A DNA stretch of 64,000 nt from Eopsaltria australis (Eukaryota; Chordata; Aves; Passeriformes; Petroicidae): assembly GCA_034509425.1 (NCBI GenBank), contig JAVTVJ010000558.1, forward strand, positions 186,001 through 250,000. The letters run 5' to 3'. A program made the position numbers and the translations under genes. The notes under the pieces are model-generated. The model saw nothing but the letters and a program-made list of their open reading frames with translations, ran no database searches and had not been told where the DNA came from. Positions within the stretch are counted from its first letter, which is position 1; each line of letters begins with the position of its first letter. Shown piece after piece: positions 22,151 through 35,439 of this stretch.

Positions 22151-22805
22151 TGTCACGATCCGCTCGTAGGAGCGGGGGTCGTGATGGTTCGTTACTTTGA
22201 ATCTCAGAGTGCAAAAGAAAACAGGGACAAGTATTTTTGCTTAAATCAAAATCAAAAAGCACTTTATTGAGTGCCAACAACACGCTTATGCGATAGAGGA
22301 GAGAGAGAGAGAAGAAAGAAAGAGAGAGGAAAGGGGGGGCATAGCTACCACGGCACGACGAAGTCCTCGTTGTCCGGATCCGATGGATTCGTCTCGTCCG
22401 TAGGGAGTACTCGTAGGGGTACATTTTGAGAGTCTCTTTATAGTCTTTTCGAAAGCGAGGGGCAGGTAACCAAGAGATGAGGCAATCCCTCCAGAGACGA
22501 GGGGCAAGTAGCCAGCAGGTGGGGAAATAGGGCCCATTGTTTTAGGGTACAGGTACAGCGGTACTAGACAGATTGTTCTTGTGCAGTCCTTTCCGCCCCG
22601 TTAGCCGAGCGGCACGGTTCTCTGCAGCACAGCTCAGCAGCACTGCTCTGCAGCACACCCAGGCACCTGGCAGGCATCCCACCAAGATCTGGCTGGACCT
22701 CATTGTGCAAAAGTCCTTTTCCCCCTCTTAGGGTCTCTGGGTTTTCGGCCCCTGCTTCTGTCGATGGTCGTGAGGCAGGTAGGGATTTCCGTCCAGACTC
22801 TTACA
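22151..22805 (-). mobile_element. Solo LTR, ERVL-type, family B copy 2
   Basis: Bounded by TGTCACGATCC and CTCTTACA with the exact 5-bp duplication AATGT at 22146-22150 and 22806-22810. Minus-strand TATA-like CTATAAAGAG lies near 22440 and AATAAA at 22263-22268. It starts about 90 bp after the last GRM8 poly(A) signal and its promoter would fire back toward the GRM8 3' exon. Confidence 0.92.
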
Positions 22806-22878
22806 AATGTGCAGTAAAGGTGGGTATACAAATAAAATAATAATCATGGCATCAGAATAATGCAGTGTAAACTCTAAG

Positions 22879-22959
22879 CATGTGTGTATGTATGCGTGTA
22901 TGTATGCACCTGTGTGTGTACATACGTGCATGCCTGCCTGCATGTGAGCGTGCGTGTAC
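22879..22959. repeat. Compound TG/TATG/TGCC microsatellite
   Basis: Runs of TGTGTGTATG, GTATGTATG and CATGCCTGCCTGCATG form an alternating purine-pyrimidine tract just beyond the family B LTR. Confidence 0.85.
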
Positions 22960-24013
22960 TATGCAGTGTGTGAATTTATTTGTTCAAAGCTTTGTGACTA
23001 TATTTCCTAATGAAAGGATTTTTCCCCTCTTCTCACCCTCAAAGTAAGTGCATTTTATATGTTTGTAAAGTAAAGGAGTCCTGATAGTAATTATTTTGTA
23101 TGATTGTATTATATTTTTGAGTCTCCACTAATAATTTTGATCCTTTTCATTTCTGGAACTTACAGTTTGTAAGACTTTATGGCAGCTAGACTGGATTAAG
23201 CTGAAAGTCTATTCAGCCTAGTATCCTGTCTCTGACAGGGGAATGTAGCAGATGCATATCTCAATAAAGGTGACTTTGAAATAACAGAAGAGAAATCAAT
23301 GGAGAATTTGGAAAGCAGTAGCCTAGTGAATATATGTACTATTGCCTTATAAACACTTACAAATCAAAGAAATAAATGCCAATCAACAATCTTCACATCT
23401 AATTTCCATCATTGTGTGAGGTTAGAAGCAGTTATGCAAAGAAAAAGAGAGAATCACATATATATCTATTGTGTTAATGAACCCCCCCAAATAATTAAAG
23501 AAATACAGACAGGGCCTGCCCTCTTTGTTACTATATACCTGTGATGGATGTTCTGTAAGACTTTTTCACTCCGTACAGTACTTACCTTTCATCAAGTCAA
23601 TGGGTATTCACATGCAGCTGATTATTAAATGTTATGTCTCCTGACTTAGTCTGCATGGCTCCTTGTGCTTTTATCCTCGCAGCAGATGTATTTTATAACA
23701 TACCTTAAGGGACCTGTGGTGGGTCCTAAATTACATGAATGAAAGTTGAAGTATCTGAAACTGAATCTCTTTCTATTACAATTCCAATATTTAAACTTCA
23801 GTGTAGCTGGAAACTGTATGACAGTGAGTTTCCATTTTCAAAGTATTTGATAAAACATACTTAGTGTTTTCCAGAAATTGCATGTCTGAAGTATTATCTG
23901 ATGATTGCTTTGGTATAGTATGGTATTGTAGGCTTGGTATGTGTGATATTTTGTGTGAAATTTCCTTTTTTGACTATGCCATAAGCACATCAAAGCCAAA
24001 CCTATAAACTAAC

Positions 24014-24035
24014 ATATGCTTACTTGTAAGCATAT
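24014..24035. repeat. Perfect 10-bp inverted repeat, 2-nt loop
   Basis: ATATGCTTAC at 24014-24023 and GTAAGCATAT at 24026-24035, separated by TT. Confidence 0.8.
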
Positions 24036-24937
24036 AGATGATGCAGGTAATGCAGTGAAACCTGCAAAAGAAATCATAAATAAAACTGTTTTTGTTCTAT
24101 TTTGTTATCCAATAACTCATAAAATTGAAGATTTCCTGTGAAAACAGATTGATTAGATCAATTTTTAACAAGACAGACTTTCATGTCTAGGATGGATTTC
24201 CTAAAAGAGAAAGAAAATCTCTCTTATCTGAAAAGCAATATTTTGATAGTTTCTTTTCAAGAAGCCTTTGAAAACTTTAATTTTCAATATACAACAAAAA
24301 AAGTTTCAAATACTTTGATATATCTATACCCAATAACTTTAACATAACTCTATGCATTTGAAAAAGCAGTACATGGGAATTGCCTTTAAAGCAGATTTCT
24401 TGTACACATAAACATATGCTATATATACATAAAGATTAGTATATGATATATAAATATCTTGCAGCTTCACAGGAATCTGAAGAAAATGTTATTGTGAACA
24501 GATTTGCCAGGATCAATATACATTTTCTTTTGGTTGAACAGTAGGTTAAAAATGGAATGTAAATTAGTTTGTGCATTTTCTGTGTAATTCTGTCTGAAAC
24601 ATGGAGTATATTAAGGCTATAAGTCCCACTAGCATTAATGTAACTGATAAGATAAATAAGCACCCGATATAAATTACAGAACAGCACTGGTCTACAGGTT
24701 TCACGTCAACAGGGTGGTTATGTGCAGTTCGTGAAAATGCACAGAATCATCGACTCCAATTTCACAGTTATTCAGCAGCTGAGATCTTGAAGTTTAATAA
24801 CTAAACATTCGTGTAGGTACAGTCATTTTTTTCCATCTAAAATGATAAAAAGTCTTTATTCTATAAACAGGTTTAGTTCTGCTTATGGAGAAGCAGGCTA
24901 TTCAATTGCTATTACTGATAATTTGTGTGATTATGCC

Positions 24938-25507
24938 TGTATTGGGTCTGACTGGGGTAAAGCTCACAGCCCTTACACTGCTGTGCTTTGCTTTGGTAGC
25001 TGGCGTTGATAACAGAGCAGTGTTTTGGCTACTGCCAAGCTGTGCTGTCCCTGTGACATTCCTTCCCCCACTGAAGGAGATGGGGGGGCAAGATCCTGGG
25101 AGGGGACACCAGCAGGCCAGCTGACCCCAGCCAGCCAAAGGGATATTCCATACCATATGACATCAGCTCAGATATATAAGGGAAGGAAGAGAGGAGGAGG
25201 AGGAGGCACTCAGGGCTGGTCCATGTTTGCCTTCTTGAACAACCGTCACACGTGCTGAAGCCCTGCTTCCCAGAAAGTGTCCAGACATCACTACTGATGG
25301 GAAGTAGAGATTGATTGTTTTCCCCTCTGCTCTTGCGCGCGCAACTTTCAGCTTGCTTGTTCTATTTTTCTCCCTGCTGTAATAAAACTGCCTTTTCTTA
25401 CCCTGATAGTCTTTTTCAATATTATCCTCTCCCCTCTCCCAGTGGGAGAGGGATTGATAGAGTGACTGAGTGGGCACCTGGCACCTAGCTGGGGTCAACC
25501 CATGACA
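24938..25507 (+). mobile_element. Solo LTR, family A copy 2 (opposite orientation)
   Basis: The reverse orientation of the 15473 family: starts TGTATTGGGTCTGAC, has GATATATAAG at 25171-25180 and AATAAA at 25381-25386, and ends GGGGTCAACCCATGACA. Unlike its three relatives it lacks an exact TSD (ATGCC at 24933-24937 against ACTCC at 25508-25512). Confidence 0.92.
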
Positions 25508-28500
25508 ACTCCATCAGGGCACACAACTCTGTTTTACTGACAGCAGAAACAAGTCCTTAATGTTGTTTTGTGGCTTCAAGATAGATACAATGAGATCTGA
25601 ATGACTCTATGTATCAGGTCAATGAACCAGAAATCAAACAGAACTAATAGACGATACTTTAACTGTTCTATAGAAAGAGTAATGAGCCACATCTAAAATC
25701 CCCTTTGCCAGAAATGCCCAAATAACGATTTCCACACAAGGGTTTTTTAACTAATATCATTACCTCTCTTCCAATTAATAGATAATTTTTGTTACTAAAC
25801 AAAGAAACAAATAATGTGAAGCATTCCTAACAGATACAGTTTGTAAATCTAGTTTGTTGGAAGACAACATGCTTATTTATGCATCTACTTCAAGGCAGAA
25901 TGTGAAGGCAGGGTTTGAAAATGTGCATGAATGATCCAGCATATTTCACCATCACATCAGCCATTAAATAAAATGATAGCTTATCATTACACTTTCAATT
26001 AACTTCTGTGCTATGTGGCATAATTAGGAAATTACATATTCTGGTTGAATTTTGAAGAGCAAAATTCAATGTCAGAAGAGGGAAACATGACTTTTCCCAG
26101 TTTTGGTAGTATCTAATCTAATGGCACCTTTAGCACTTGCGATACTGCAATTATTTGCATCCAGAAAACACCATTTTACATGTGTGTTTAATTTACTGTG
26201 GCTTATTAACTCTTGCAGTCTAAATGTGAAATGGTCTTTTTCTCAGCAAGAAGTCATTTCTTTCAGACTTTCTCCTGAAATTTCAGTAGCAAATAGGAGA
26301 GCGAGGTATGTGTATCACTAATTCTTATTATGCTTCCTGGGGAAGTAAATTATTGTTATTAATGGGTTACAGCAAATACAAGAAGGAACAGATCTTATCT
26401 GTGGACTGCATCCTATGCTTCTGAATATATGTAACTTGTGTTGTCTCCTACTTAGCTTAAAATTTATCGTCTTTCTTGGCTTAAATTTACTAGTAAGATC
26501 ATGAGAACTGAAAAATATTTTGGTGGAAATAATCTGTTGCATCTGTGCAATGAAAATAAGCTGGTTGATGTATGGCTGATTAATCTGGAAACACTGGTTA
26601 TAACAACTTAAAGGAAATGGGAAATCTTATTAATGAGTATATTAAAAGTTTTATCAGGAAATGAACTACAAATTAGGAGTGTGCTTAGCTTGTTTCAGCA
26701 GAATCTTATGAAGATTTTCAAAGTTTGTCTTAAAAGGTTACTGTAGAAGTCTTTGCACATTTCATATATTTTGATAACTGTAAATTCTTCTGTCACATTG
26801 AAACACTAAAATAATGGAGAGCAATACTTTTTCTCATTTCACATTAGTGTGACAGCAGGTCATTAGCTGCCAGGAACCTAATATTTTACGTGGTATAGCT
26901 GCAGGGAAGAGAAAACAGCATTGTCTCCAGAGCTGAAACAATGTTGGAAGTGCAGTAAGATGCACAGTATCCTGAATGACAAACCAAGCTCCTATTTGTG
27001 TCAAACAAATACCTTGTCTCTTGGTAGAAGTGGCGTAATACGACCTGCAGAGGAGTATGGACATGAAAGAAAAAAAAGAGCAGTGACAGAATCAGAGTGT
27101 CTAAAACCCTTCCATAAGCAGCACAAAATATTGAAAAGTGTCACTGTCAAAGTACTGTGCCAGCTCCAGACACTGACCTCTGTAAAGGGCACACTCCATT
27201 CCCAGAGTGGGTGTTCATTTTACATACTCCACTGAACTGCAGTGAGAAAACATGACAAAATAATCAATGGGAGCCATGAGAGTTAATGTTGGATGAGGTA
27301 GCAAATAAGAACATAGACTCATTTTTCTTTAAAATTCAAGAAAATATTATGATGGTTCCCAAGGAATACACACAACTTCTGCAAAGACCTGCAATTACAA
27401 GTATGTTAACATTTTTTTCATAAAGTGTAAGCTGTGATCAAAGGTTGCAGCATGACAGATAAGACAGTACCCTTCTTTCTACAAATTAATTAGCTCATTC
27501 TCCTTTGTCAATGACTAATTAAGTGCCAGGATTTCAGAAAAACTCTGGAGATTTTCTGGTCTATCATAACCTAGTCTGAGAAGGAACCGGATGATATTTT
27601 CTGAAATAAAGGGAAATTTTTTCTGTGAAACTAAACTTTTTTTACTTGACTTTGAATTTCCAGGTCACCAATATATTGAACATATTCAACTACATATTCA
27701 ACTGAGTATGCCTGATAGCTTTAATTACTGTTAGAATTGTGTTGGTTTTTATCTTTATCGGTCAAATATAGAAGAAATGCACACCTAGAAATATACCCTG
27801 GCCCATACAAGCATTACAGAGTCTCTTGTTACACAGTGTCACCTAATATCTACAACACTTCAAGTGCACTAACTTCATCTTCATCTCAAAGGAAGGAAAA
27901 TATAAATTGCACAGCTGGTATCACTTCCTGCTTCATGCACAGGTGTGTTCGGCATTCTTTGAATAAGTGACAAGCCAAAATTAAGCATTATTCTGCAAAA
28001 TTTTTCTGCAAGATTGATGTCATTAAGAAGTGCTATGTACAGTGCTAGTTTGAAAGCCTTTTATTGCTTCCTGTTTACCTGATACAGCATTTGCTCTGTT
28101 TCTGGAAGCCTACTGTACTCCCCAAGTTAGCTGCAGTGTCTTTACTGCCTTTGTGATCACTATCACATCAATATCAAACAAGTATGACCTTTAAAAAAAT
28201 AAACTATATTCATTTAACTTACAAGTTTTCTTTTTCTTAATCTGGCTTGAAAGTTGAGGAACTTTTCAACACATATGGTTTGATTTATGACTGGACACAA
28301 GCTTTCTTCAATATATCCTCTAGTAGTTCTGTCTTACTCAATTTAGAGCTTTTTATTCAAGAACTGGCTTTGGTATAATGGAAGAAAACATATCAGTAGA
28401 GTAAATACACACCAAGAAAAGGACAAATATGAGGAATAAGAGGGTGAAAAATGACTTAAGAAGGTAACACAACTCCTGACAACAGATTTCTTTCATTTGA

Positions 28501-28814
28501 GGAACAGAATAACCATCCATATCGAAAGACAGTTTCCATAGGCTGCAGCTGGAAGTCTTCCCCAATGGCTGTTTTCTTAGAAAATCTTATCAACTGGATT
28601 AGACTTTGAATGATACTTTTTTTGATGGAATTTTAATAACTTACAAAAAAGAAAGAGAGAGAGAGTGAACAGGTGAAAATGAATGTTGGAGATGCATAAG
28701 ATATATTGAACTGCAAAATTTTTGACAACTTGCCTGTTACAAGAATAGTAAAAATTAAATAATTAAAAAAGTAAATCAGAGATGAACCTATCAATACTTC
28801 TTTTTATATGTCTG
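25508..28814. other. Intergenic, no gene seen
   Basis: AT-rich sequence with no recognised gene or repeat. Frames such as 26921-27235 lack any familiar motif. Confidence 0.5.
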
Positions 28815-29175
28815 TGGAGAATAACTATCTCCACATGTACGGAAATAAAGTATAAGTGAGCAATCCAGGCCCCTTAGATGAGAGCTAGGCCTCTGCTCAA
28901 GGTTACTCATAAGACAGCTGTGGAAAAGGGAGACATGAAAGCCGAAAACAAGCTGCAGGTATCTAAAGATTAACTTGGCAGAAGAAACTGTTTTTGTAGC
29001 CTTCTGAAACTAAGTGCTCTAATTAGAGAAAATCCCGTGTGAAACCCTTGTGTGAGAAAAACACTGTGTGAACTGCAGAAGAAAAACTTATCACGTAACT
29101 TTATTTTTAGCACACTGTAGGATATAAGTATGCTCACTGTAACAATAAAGGGCTTCACTTTTGATCACATTTTGG
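28815..29175 (+). mobile_element. LTR-like segment (possible)
   Basis: A promoter and poly(A) arrangement typical of a compact LTR is seen: GATATAAGTA at 29121-29130, then AATAAA at 29144-29149, then GGCTTCACTTTTGATCACA. The left end might be TGTGGAGAATAA at 28815, itself the arm of an 8-bp inverted repeat with TCTCCACA. No TSD was found, so the limits are uncertain. Confidence 0.4.
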
Positions 29176-29194
29176 TAGTTTGAAAGCAAATCAG

Positions 29195-29810
29195 TGAGAG
29201 ACTCCAAGTCACAACTACAATTTAATAGGAAAAATGCAATAGTACAAAAACACTGACAGAGTCAGAATACAACCTGACACACTGTCGGTCAGGGTGTTGG
29301 TAGTAGTCCACTTAGAAGGTGGCTGCAGTCCTCTGGGAGTGATAGATGTGGTTCTGTTGAAGAAGTGATCCTGTGAAAGGTGTAGTTCTCCTCTGAAGGT
29401 CCAGTGGTGGTGTAGAAGGGTCTGGTCTTCCTCTGGGAATCCAGTGGGAAAAGCTGGCTTGTGGTGTTTCAAATTCTAGTTTATATCCAGATAGGGATAC
29501 ATTGGTTCCTCACCCTGGGCGGGGCATCTCACAATAGGATGATGTAGTTTTATCAGTGGGACTCAATGGCCCATTAACTGGAGCCATCAGGGATGAGCAA
29601 AGCAAAGTGCCCCACCCGGCTCTAACGGCTGGCCCATTAGAGAACATGTCCCAGATCCATCAAGGATGAGCCAGGAACACTGCCCCACCCGGCCCCAACA
29701 TCCCATGAAGATGGTGATAGAATACATACCATTGTAACCTAAGACACACATTGATCTGCTGTGATGACCCGTCATTTTCCCCACATCTATCCATTTCTTT
29801 ACATGTCTCA
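29195..29810 (-). mobile_element. LTR, probably ERV1-type
   Basis: Sequence of the type 'actgacagagtcagaatacaacctgacac...gtggctgcagtcctc...gatgtggttctgttgaag' is recalled as a common avian LTR. On the minus strand CTGGATATAAACTAG is a good TATA region and ATTAAA near 29222 a poly(A) signal. TGAGAG at the left and GTCTCA at the right give short inverted termini. No clear TSD was seen, so the ends are approximate. Confidence 0.7.
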
Positions 29811-30680
29811 CATATTACAGACTATAAAGAGTACCTCAATATTGTCTACTCTTTTTAAATCAGTTCAGTTCTTACTGTCTGCATAATACTGGGAGGATAT
29901 AGAGTAGTAAATATAACTGTATCCATATATTGTCCTAGTTCCACATAGTTTTTCATCACAAGTGATAAACATTTCTAAAAATAATATATTTATTTCTTCA
30001 TTTCTATGATTTATACACTTATCTGAAAATACAGAAGAAGTTGCAATCATTTTGATATAGAGTTTATCGTTTCTGGTGAGAGCTTCCATCCTTTGTCATT
30101 GTTTGCAGTATGACACTGAACAAGGAATGACCGAAGGATTCATTTTATACAAAATTAAGGGTATTCTTCACTGAATGACAGGTACGGAGCACACAGTTTG
30201 CAAGATAAAATAACAATGTGATTATTTCAAATGCCAGACTGAGGGTACATTATAAATTACTGTCTAAAGCATTGAAAGTTTGGAACAGATGCCTTGAAAG
30301 TGTGTTCTAGAGATAGTTTCAAATGTCCGTGTTTCAGAACCTGTTTCTTCACTTAAGAAAAATGAGCTGTTACTTCAAGAAACAGACCACACATAAAACC
30401 AGAAAAGGGAGAAACAACAGCACTGGCAACAACATAAATATTACAGGTGAAAGAAAGGAACCACTTGGTTTTTTAGAAAGTCTGATTAATTCAGTGAATT
30501 TTATAGTTATGTATATTGCTTTGCCATGAAAACAGAAATGAGATAGTATAGGTAATGTGTTCATGAAAATAATAACGCCATGCTTTCTGCTTGTTCTACA
30601 CACAGAGCAGAGCTACACATACTTGAAGTCCTATGGCTTCCACCACAGCTTTTTTTCTTGAAATAATCATGATCATGATT
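29811..30680. other. Intergenic, no gene seen
   Basis: AT-rich. It ends in a perfect 16-bp palindrome, AATCATGATCATGATT, at 30665-30680, directly before the next LTR's target duplication. Confidence 0.5.
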
Positions 30681-30686
30681 CCCCTT

Positions 30687-31115
30687 TGTCACAGTGGAGA
30701 CGGACACATGACACACCAATACTCCAAGGACAGAAAAAGAGTTTTTTATTAGTCTGTGTTAGTACCTTTATACCTTTTTTACAGCTATCGTGGTTTGTTA
30801 TGATTGGCTGCGTGACAAACAACGACAGGGCTGTCTACAAAACAAGAACTATTCATAGCACTATACAACAAGCTATACAAGCAATTAGCTACACACTACA
30901 AGTACATTCTTGATGTTCCTCAGCAAGGCCATCTCCTCCGTTGGGTGCAAAACATCTTCAGTTATCTTCTTGGCTGTCCTTGAGGCCTTCACTGTGGCTG
31001 CAGGCTTTCACGTCCTCACTTTCTCACGAAGTTTTCTCACGGGTAAATTTTGATTGCTTCTAAGTCAATTTCCAAGAGGATTTCAGGCCTGCTGTCAGCC
31101 TCATCAAACCCCACA
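30687..31115 (-). mobile_element. Solo LTR, class II/ERVK-type
   Basis: Bounded by TGTCACAG and ACCCCACA, with an exact 6-bp duplication CCCCTT at 30681-30686 and 31116-31121. A 6-bp TSD is expected for class II elements. On the minus strand GGTATAAAGG lies near 30769 and AATAAA at 30745-30750, close together as in compact avian LTRs. Confidence 0.88.
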
Positions 31116-31121
31116 CCCCTT

Positions 31122-34100
31122 GTAATAAGTTTAATTAAAATACATCATGCTTTTCTTTAAAGAACAAGGAGGGCCAGCTGTTCGTATGCAGACAACCTCT
31201 TTTTAATGAACCCTGTGTGTTCATTTGAGGGAAGTAATACTGTTGAGGCAGGTGCTTGCACTTTTTCCATCACTGCATCCTTCTTTATCTTACCTCTTAG
31301 CACCCAGACACTTGACACAGCTCATAACCTGTGTTTGATGAGGATTTGCTTGAAAGCCATGTTTTCCCTAAGCAGCCCTAATGACAGCAGAATGTTTTTT
31401 GTGATAGGAAAACATCACTGAAACTATTTCCCATGTGGGTGAATTTCCCATAGATATGGAGTCAGGTATCAAAGCATGGTCCTTTCTGGAGAGCAAAAGT
31501 GTAATGTCAGCTTTCCTGCCTGGTTATAGTGGAGTTGAACTACCAGCTGTCAGGCCAAAGGGCTGATGTGCTACTGATGCAAATGAGACTCACAGCTCTC
31601 TGGTATGGGGAAACAACACAAGTCATCTGAAAAACATTTGCATAATATGGGACTTGTGGCACATCCTGACCCAGGGTGTAGATGTTACTGTTTATCAGGT
31701 AAAGTGACAGTAACAGGTAGACTGTGGGTTTTCTTTCAGTGGGATAGTGAAATTTCCAATAGGTAAGCCCCTCTAACCTCACAGGGGAGTTCATGAAGTT
31801 AATTTTACCATAAATGAACTCACAATTATTCTTAGACACTAAACTGAAGAGACTGGTATCAAGTCATTATCAAGGTTTAGCAATGTCTTCACTCATATCT
31901 GTTTTCCACTGAAAGCTGAATTTGGACACAATCAGATTTGTAATAGACAGGATTGCAAATTTTACTTTGGGTAGACTGAGTCACACTTTCATGAAAGAAG
32001 TCAAAAATATAAAAATGTAGGTTGACTGATATACCAGGCATCCCTGGTTTCTATTCTGATATAAAATGCAAATAGCAATGTGCTGACAGGCAAAGAGAAT
32101 AAAGTATTCAGTAAGCCAGAACTTTTCTTAAAAATTAAATGAATCTACAGAGGTACTATCCTGGAAAAAAGAAAAAAAAGACATCAAGTCTCCTGCAGTA
32201 AGATAAAACAAATTATCCAACATTCTGTGAAATAATTAGAATATCCTGCAAAGAATTGCTTGCTGTTGGCATTTTGTACATGGTAATTTCCATATTTTAT
32301 TTAAAATACTGCTGAACCTGATGAATATTTTAATCAGAATAAAATAGCAACTTTTTTTTCTACTATAGTTCTGCTCCTTACTTACAAACTTTTAGCTTAT
32401 ATCAGCAAGTGGTGGTACTGACACTAACAGAAGCCCAGGACATAGGCAGAAGTGGATACATATGAAGCTGAAAAATTTCAGGCAGGTACTTCCCTGTATG
32501 TAAGGATCAAGATAAATCAGCATATGCAAGTCAGCCCTCAGAGACCTCCAAGAGAAGGTAAGTTTAGATATCAGAAGCTGTTTGTTGCTTTCTGTATGAG
32601 TCTCCATCACCACTTCAAAATATCTTGTTCTGGCAACAAGTCTCCAGTCTGCATGCTCAGAAGCTGACCAAAGCACTTAAATCCATAGAATCTGTTCTAG
32701 AAAATACAGTCTATAAGAAGTGGAAGAGGGGCTTCAAATGAACCATGTACTGTTCATACCATTGAAATATATCTTTTAACTTTTTGATGTAGGTGCTTAT
32801 GGTTGGAATACTTTGGCAGGATGATATATTCTAATTATTAGAATTCATTATTATTAATACCATTATTATTGACATTAATCTGTATTTCATCAGCAGTATC
32901 TGAAGAAGGTACTTGGGCTTACATAAAGTACATCCAGAGAATCACAACTGGTGAGTTATTCTTAAAGATAATTGTAGCAGTACTGAGATTCTCAGATCAT
33001 TTCCCATTATTCATCACTGCTGTAGTGTGTCAATTTCAATTCACTTTTTGAGGCTAATCTGTGATTTTACTTGATTTTGGAAGCATTCTAGCCTGCAACT
33101 GAGACACAAGGAATTTGCAGAACTCCCTGTGTGTGATTTGTAGAAAACAGGAAAGAAGTGACTGGCAAACATCAGCTCCATTCTGTAACAGTGGTGTCTC
33201 AGCTTGTCTGGGATCAGAAACTTCGAGGCAACCCAGGACTAAAGAATTTCTCCAAATACTATATGGTTGAGGCTAGAGGTGTCTGTCTGTCTGCCTGCCT
33301 GTTTGTCCCAGACTTGTCAGGCCATGGTGATCTATCTGCAGAAAACTTTTATTAACTGACCTTGCCATAGTAGCCTGTATTTTGATAATGTAAACCACTA
33401 ACTTTTAACTACAATATGCAACATGAAGCTTAGGGACTGAAGACTTTTCATCCTTCAGGAACTTATTTATATTCAGAGCTCCAGTCTCCCCCAGGGAGCC
33501 ATCCAATGTAATTGTTTTTTTTGTTTTTTTTTTTTGGATGGCTCCAGTGATTTTGCTTTAATAGAAATGCCCACTAGGATGCTCCATGTACTTATAATTT
33601 TTTCCATGAAAAATTCTTCATAGTTTCTGCTTGGAGTTTGCTTCTTTTTAAGAAGCTTATTTCTAGAAGCTAAGAAAAATTGAAGCTTTTGTTTCTATGT
33701 ATATGTCACTTTTTTGATTATGATTTACTGAGAATTCTACTATAGATGGGAATATATTTTCCAGAATGCAACTGGCTTTATCATTCATGAACGACTAAAT
33801 TCTTCTCTCTGTGGAGCTAATCGAAGGCTTTCTGTAAGATACCAGTGTGTCCTGAGAGATGAGGGCATCTAGTTCTCCCTGAAATGTCCAGGAGGATACA
33901 AATTTAATAGGAAAGGTGTAATTTCCAGGTCACTAAATTATTAGCGTCTGAAAAAATAAACCTGGCTGTTACAATAGCCTGCCTGCCACATCCAGATCCT
34001 GAAGTGATATTTTCTGAAGAGTTGGGAAATATAAAGAGAATGAATACCTGGGAGCTGTGATGGAGGTTATTACTTGGGCAGAGTGCCTGGTACCTGTAGC

Positions 34101-35439
34101 AGTGCCACAGAGCTGCTGTTGCTTTGAGGTAAATGCACAAAGCAATTTGGGTGTTACAGTGCTGCAATCAAAGCATCACATTGAAAATTAAAAACCGCTA
34201 AAGCCCAGTTCAAACCAGCCTAAAACTTTGTTTTAAATGCCTCTGAACTGGAGTGAAGCTCTTAATTGAACACAAACTGAAGCTAAACGTGCACTAATTC
34301 TCCAGTATTATAGTTCAGCTAAAAGCATGATGATTCCAAGGTTTGGATGCTTTCTCTGTGTGTATATGCACTTCTGTTCCTTAAGGAAAATCTATCTCAC
34401 AAGCAAAAATTTGCATAGATGTTCCTTTATCAACCCTCTGGTTTTAATATATGACAAATGAACTAGTTCAGCAATTCAAATCTTACCAAGAAACTGTAAA
34501 ATAGTGTTCAACTCTCAAATAGTTGCATTTTTTCAGTTACACTGACAAAATTGAAATATCTTTTGTTCAGTAAAAATAGATACTTGTAGACTGAGATGCA
34601 TCCAGAGAGCAAATCTGGTGCAGACAGATATTTCCATTGTGAATACAGTTATCTTTAATTTATATAGAACTTGTCAGAGAAAAAAAAAATCTCTTTGGAA
34701 CAGAATAAAATATTCTTTCAGTAAATGGAGCAGCTTAAGAAGAAGAAAATGATATTATAATTAAGCTGAATGATAAAATGATGGCTAAGAATATATAGCT
34801 TGTGAAACATAGATAAGAAAGCCTTAAATTTGACAAGAAATTTGATTATAGAACAAAAATCCAAAGATTGATTCAATTTGCAGGCCTACAATGTGTGTTA
34901 ACGTATCACAACTGTGTCTATAATGACAAACTAAAAGTATCATTGGAAATAAAAGTTATACAAAATGTATAAATTGCAAAAATGCATAACGAACTAAAAA
35001 ACCCCCAAACTTACCCACTATGTATAGAGGTTTTCTTTATGAAGGTGATTATCTGCAATTAGATCTGAATTCTCACAGCTGTTACACGAAGTACCCATCT
35101 TCTCAACAACTTCTTTCTTATAATTTTGTTGAAAATGTTGATAAAAATTCTGTCTAAATGTTTCTTTAACAATAAAGATGAAAGCAATCATACAAAATAA
35201 TGATAATTATAATAGCACAACCACAAACTTGTTAGTAATCAACATTTAATAAGAGATATTTGCTGCTAAATATTTTCTTAAAAGCTTAGTTTTAGCATAT
35301 ATTTCTGTTCAGTTATATCAAAATTCATGGTAAAATGGAATACTCTATTTGCTTTCCAACATCATATAATCCACTTTTCTGAATTATCTCACAAAACTAG
35401 GGACCTAGAAGTTCTAGAATGCACCAATTTGAACACAAG
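31122..35439. other. Intergenic, no gene seen
   Basis: AT-rich. It contains a GTCT/GCCT simple repeat at 33281-33307 and a 12-bp inverted repeat with a T-rich loop at 33495-33545. No exon or element was recognised. Confidence 0.5.
33495..33545. repeat. 12-bp perfect inverted repeat around a T-rich loop
   Basis: GGAGCCATCCAA at 33495-33506 is exactly complementary to TTGGATGGCTCC at 33534-33545. The 27-nt loop is nearly all T. Confidence 0.85.

Larger units (their letters stand above)
22811..24937. other. Intergenic, no gene seen
   Basis: AT-rich sequence downstream of GRM8. It contains a TG/TATG/TGCC-rich microsatellite at 22879-22959 and a perfect 10-bp hairpin at 24014-24035. Confidence 0.55.

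Noticed and set aside
22879..22959. Possible CRISPR-like or telomeric repeat
   Set aside because: It is a TG/TATG/TGCC microsatellite with no spacer structure and no TTAGGG units.
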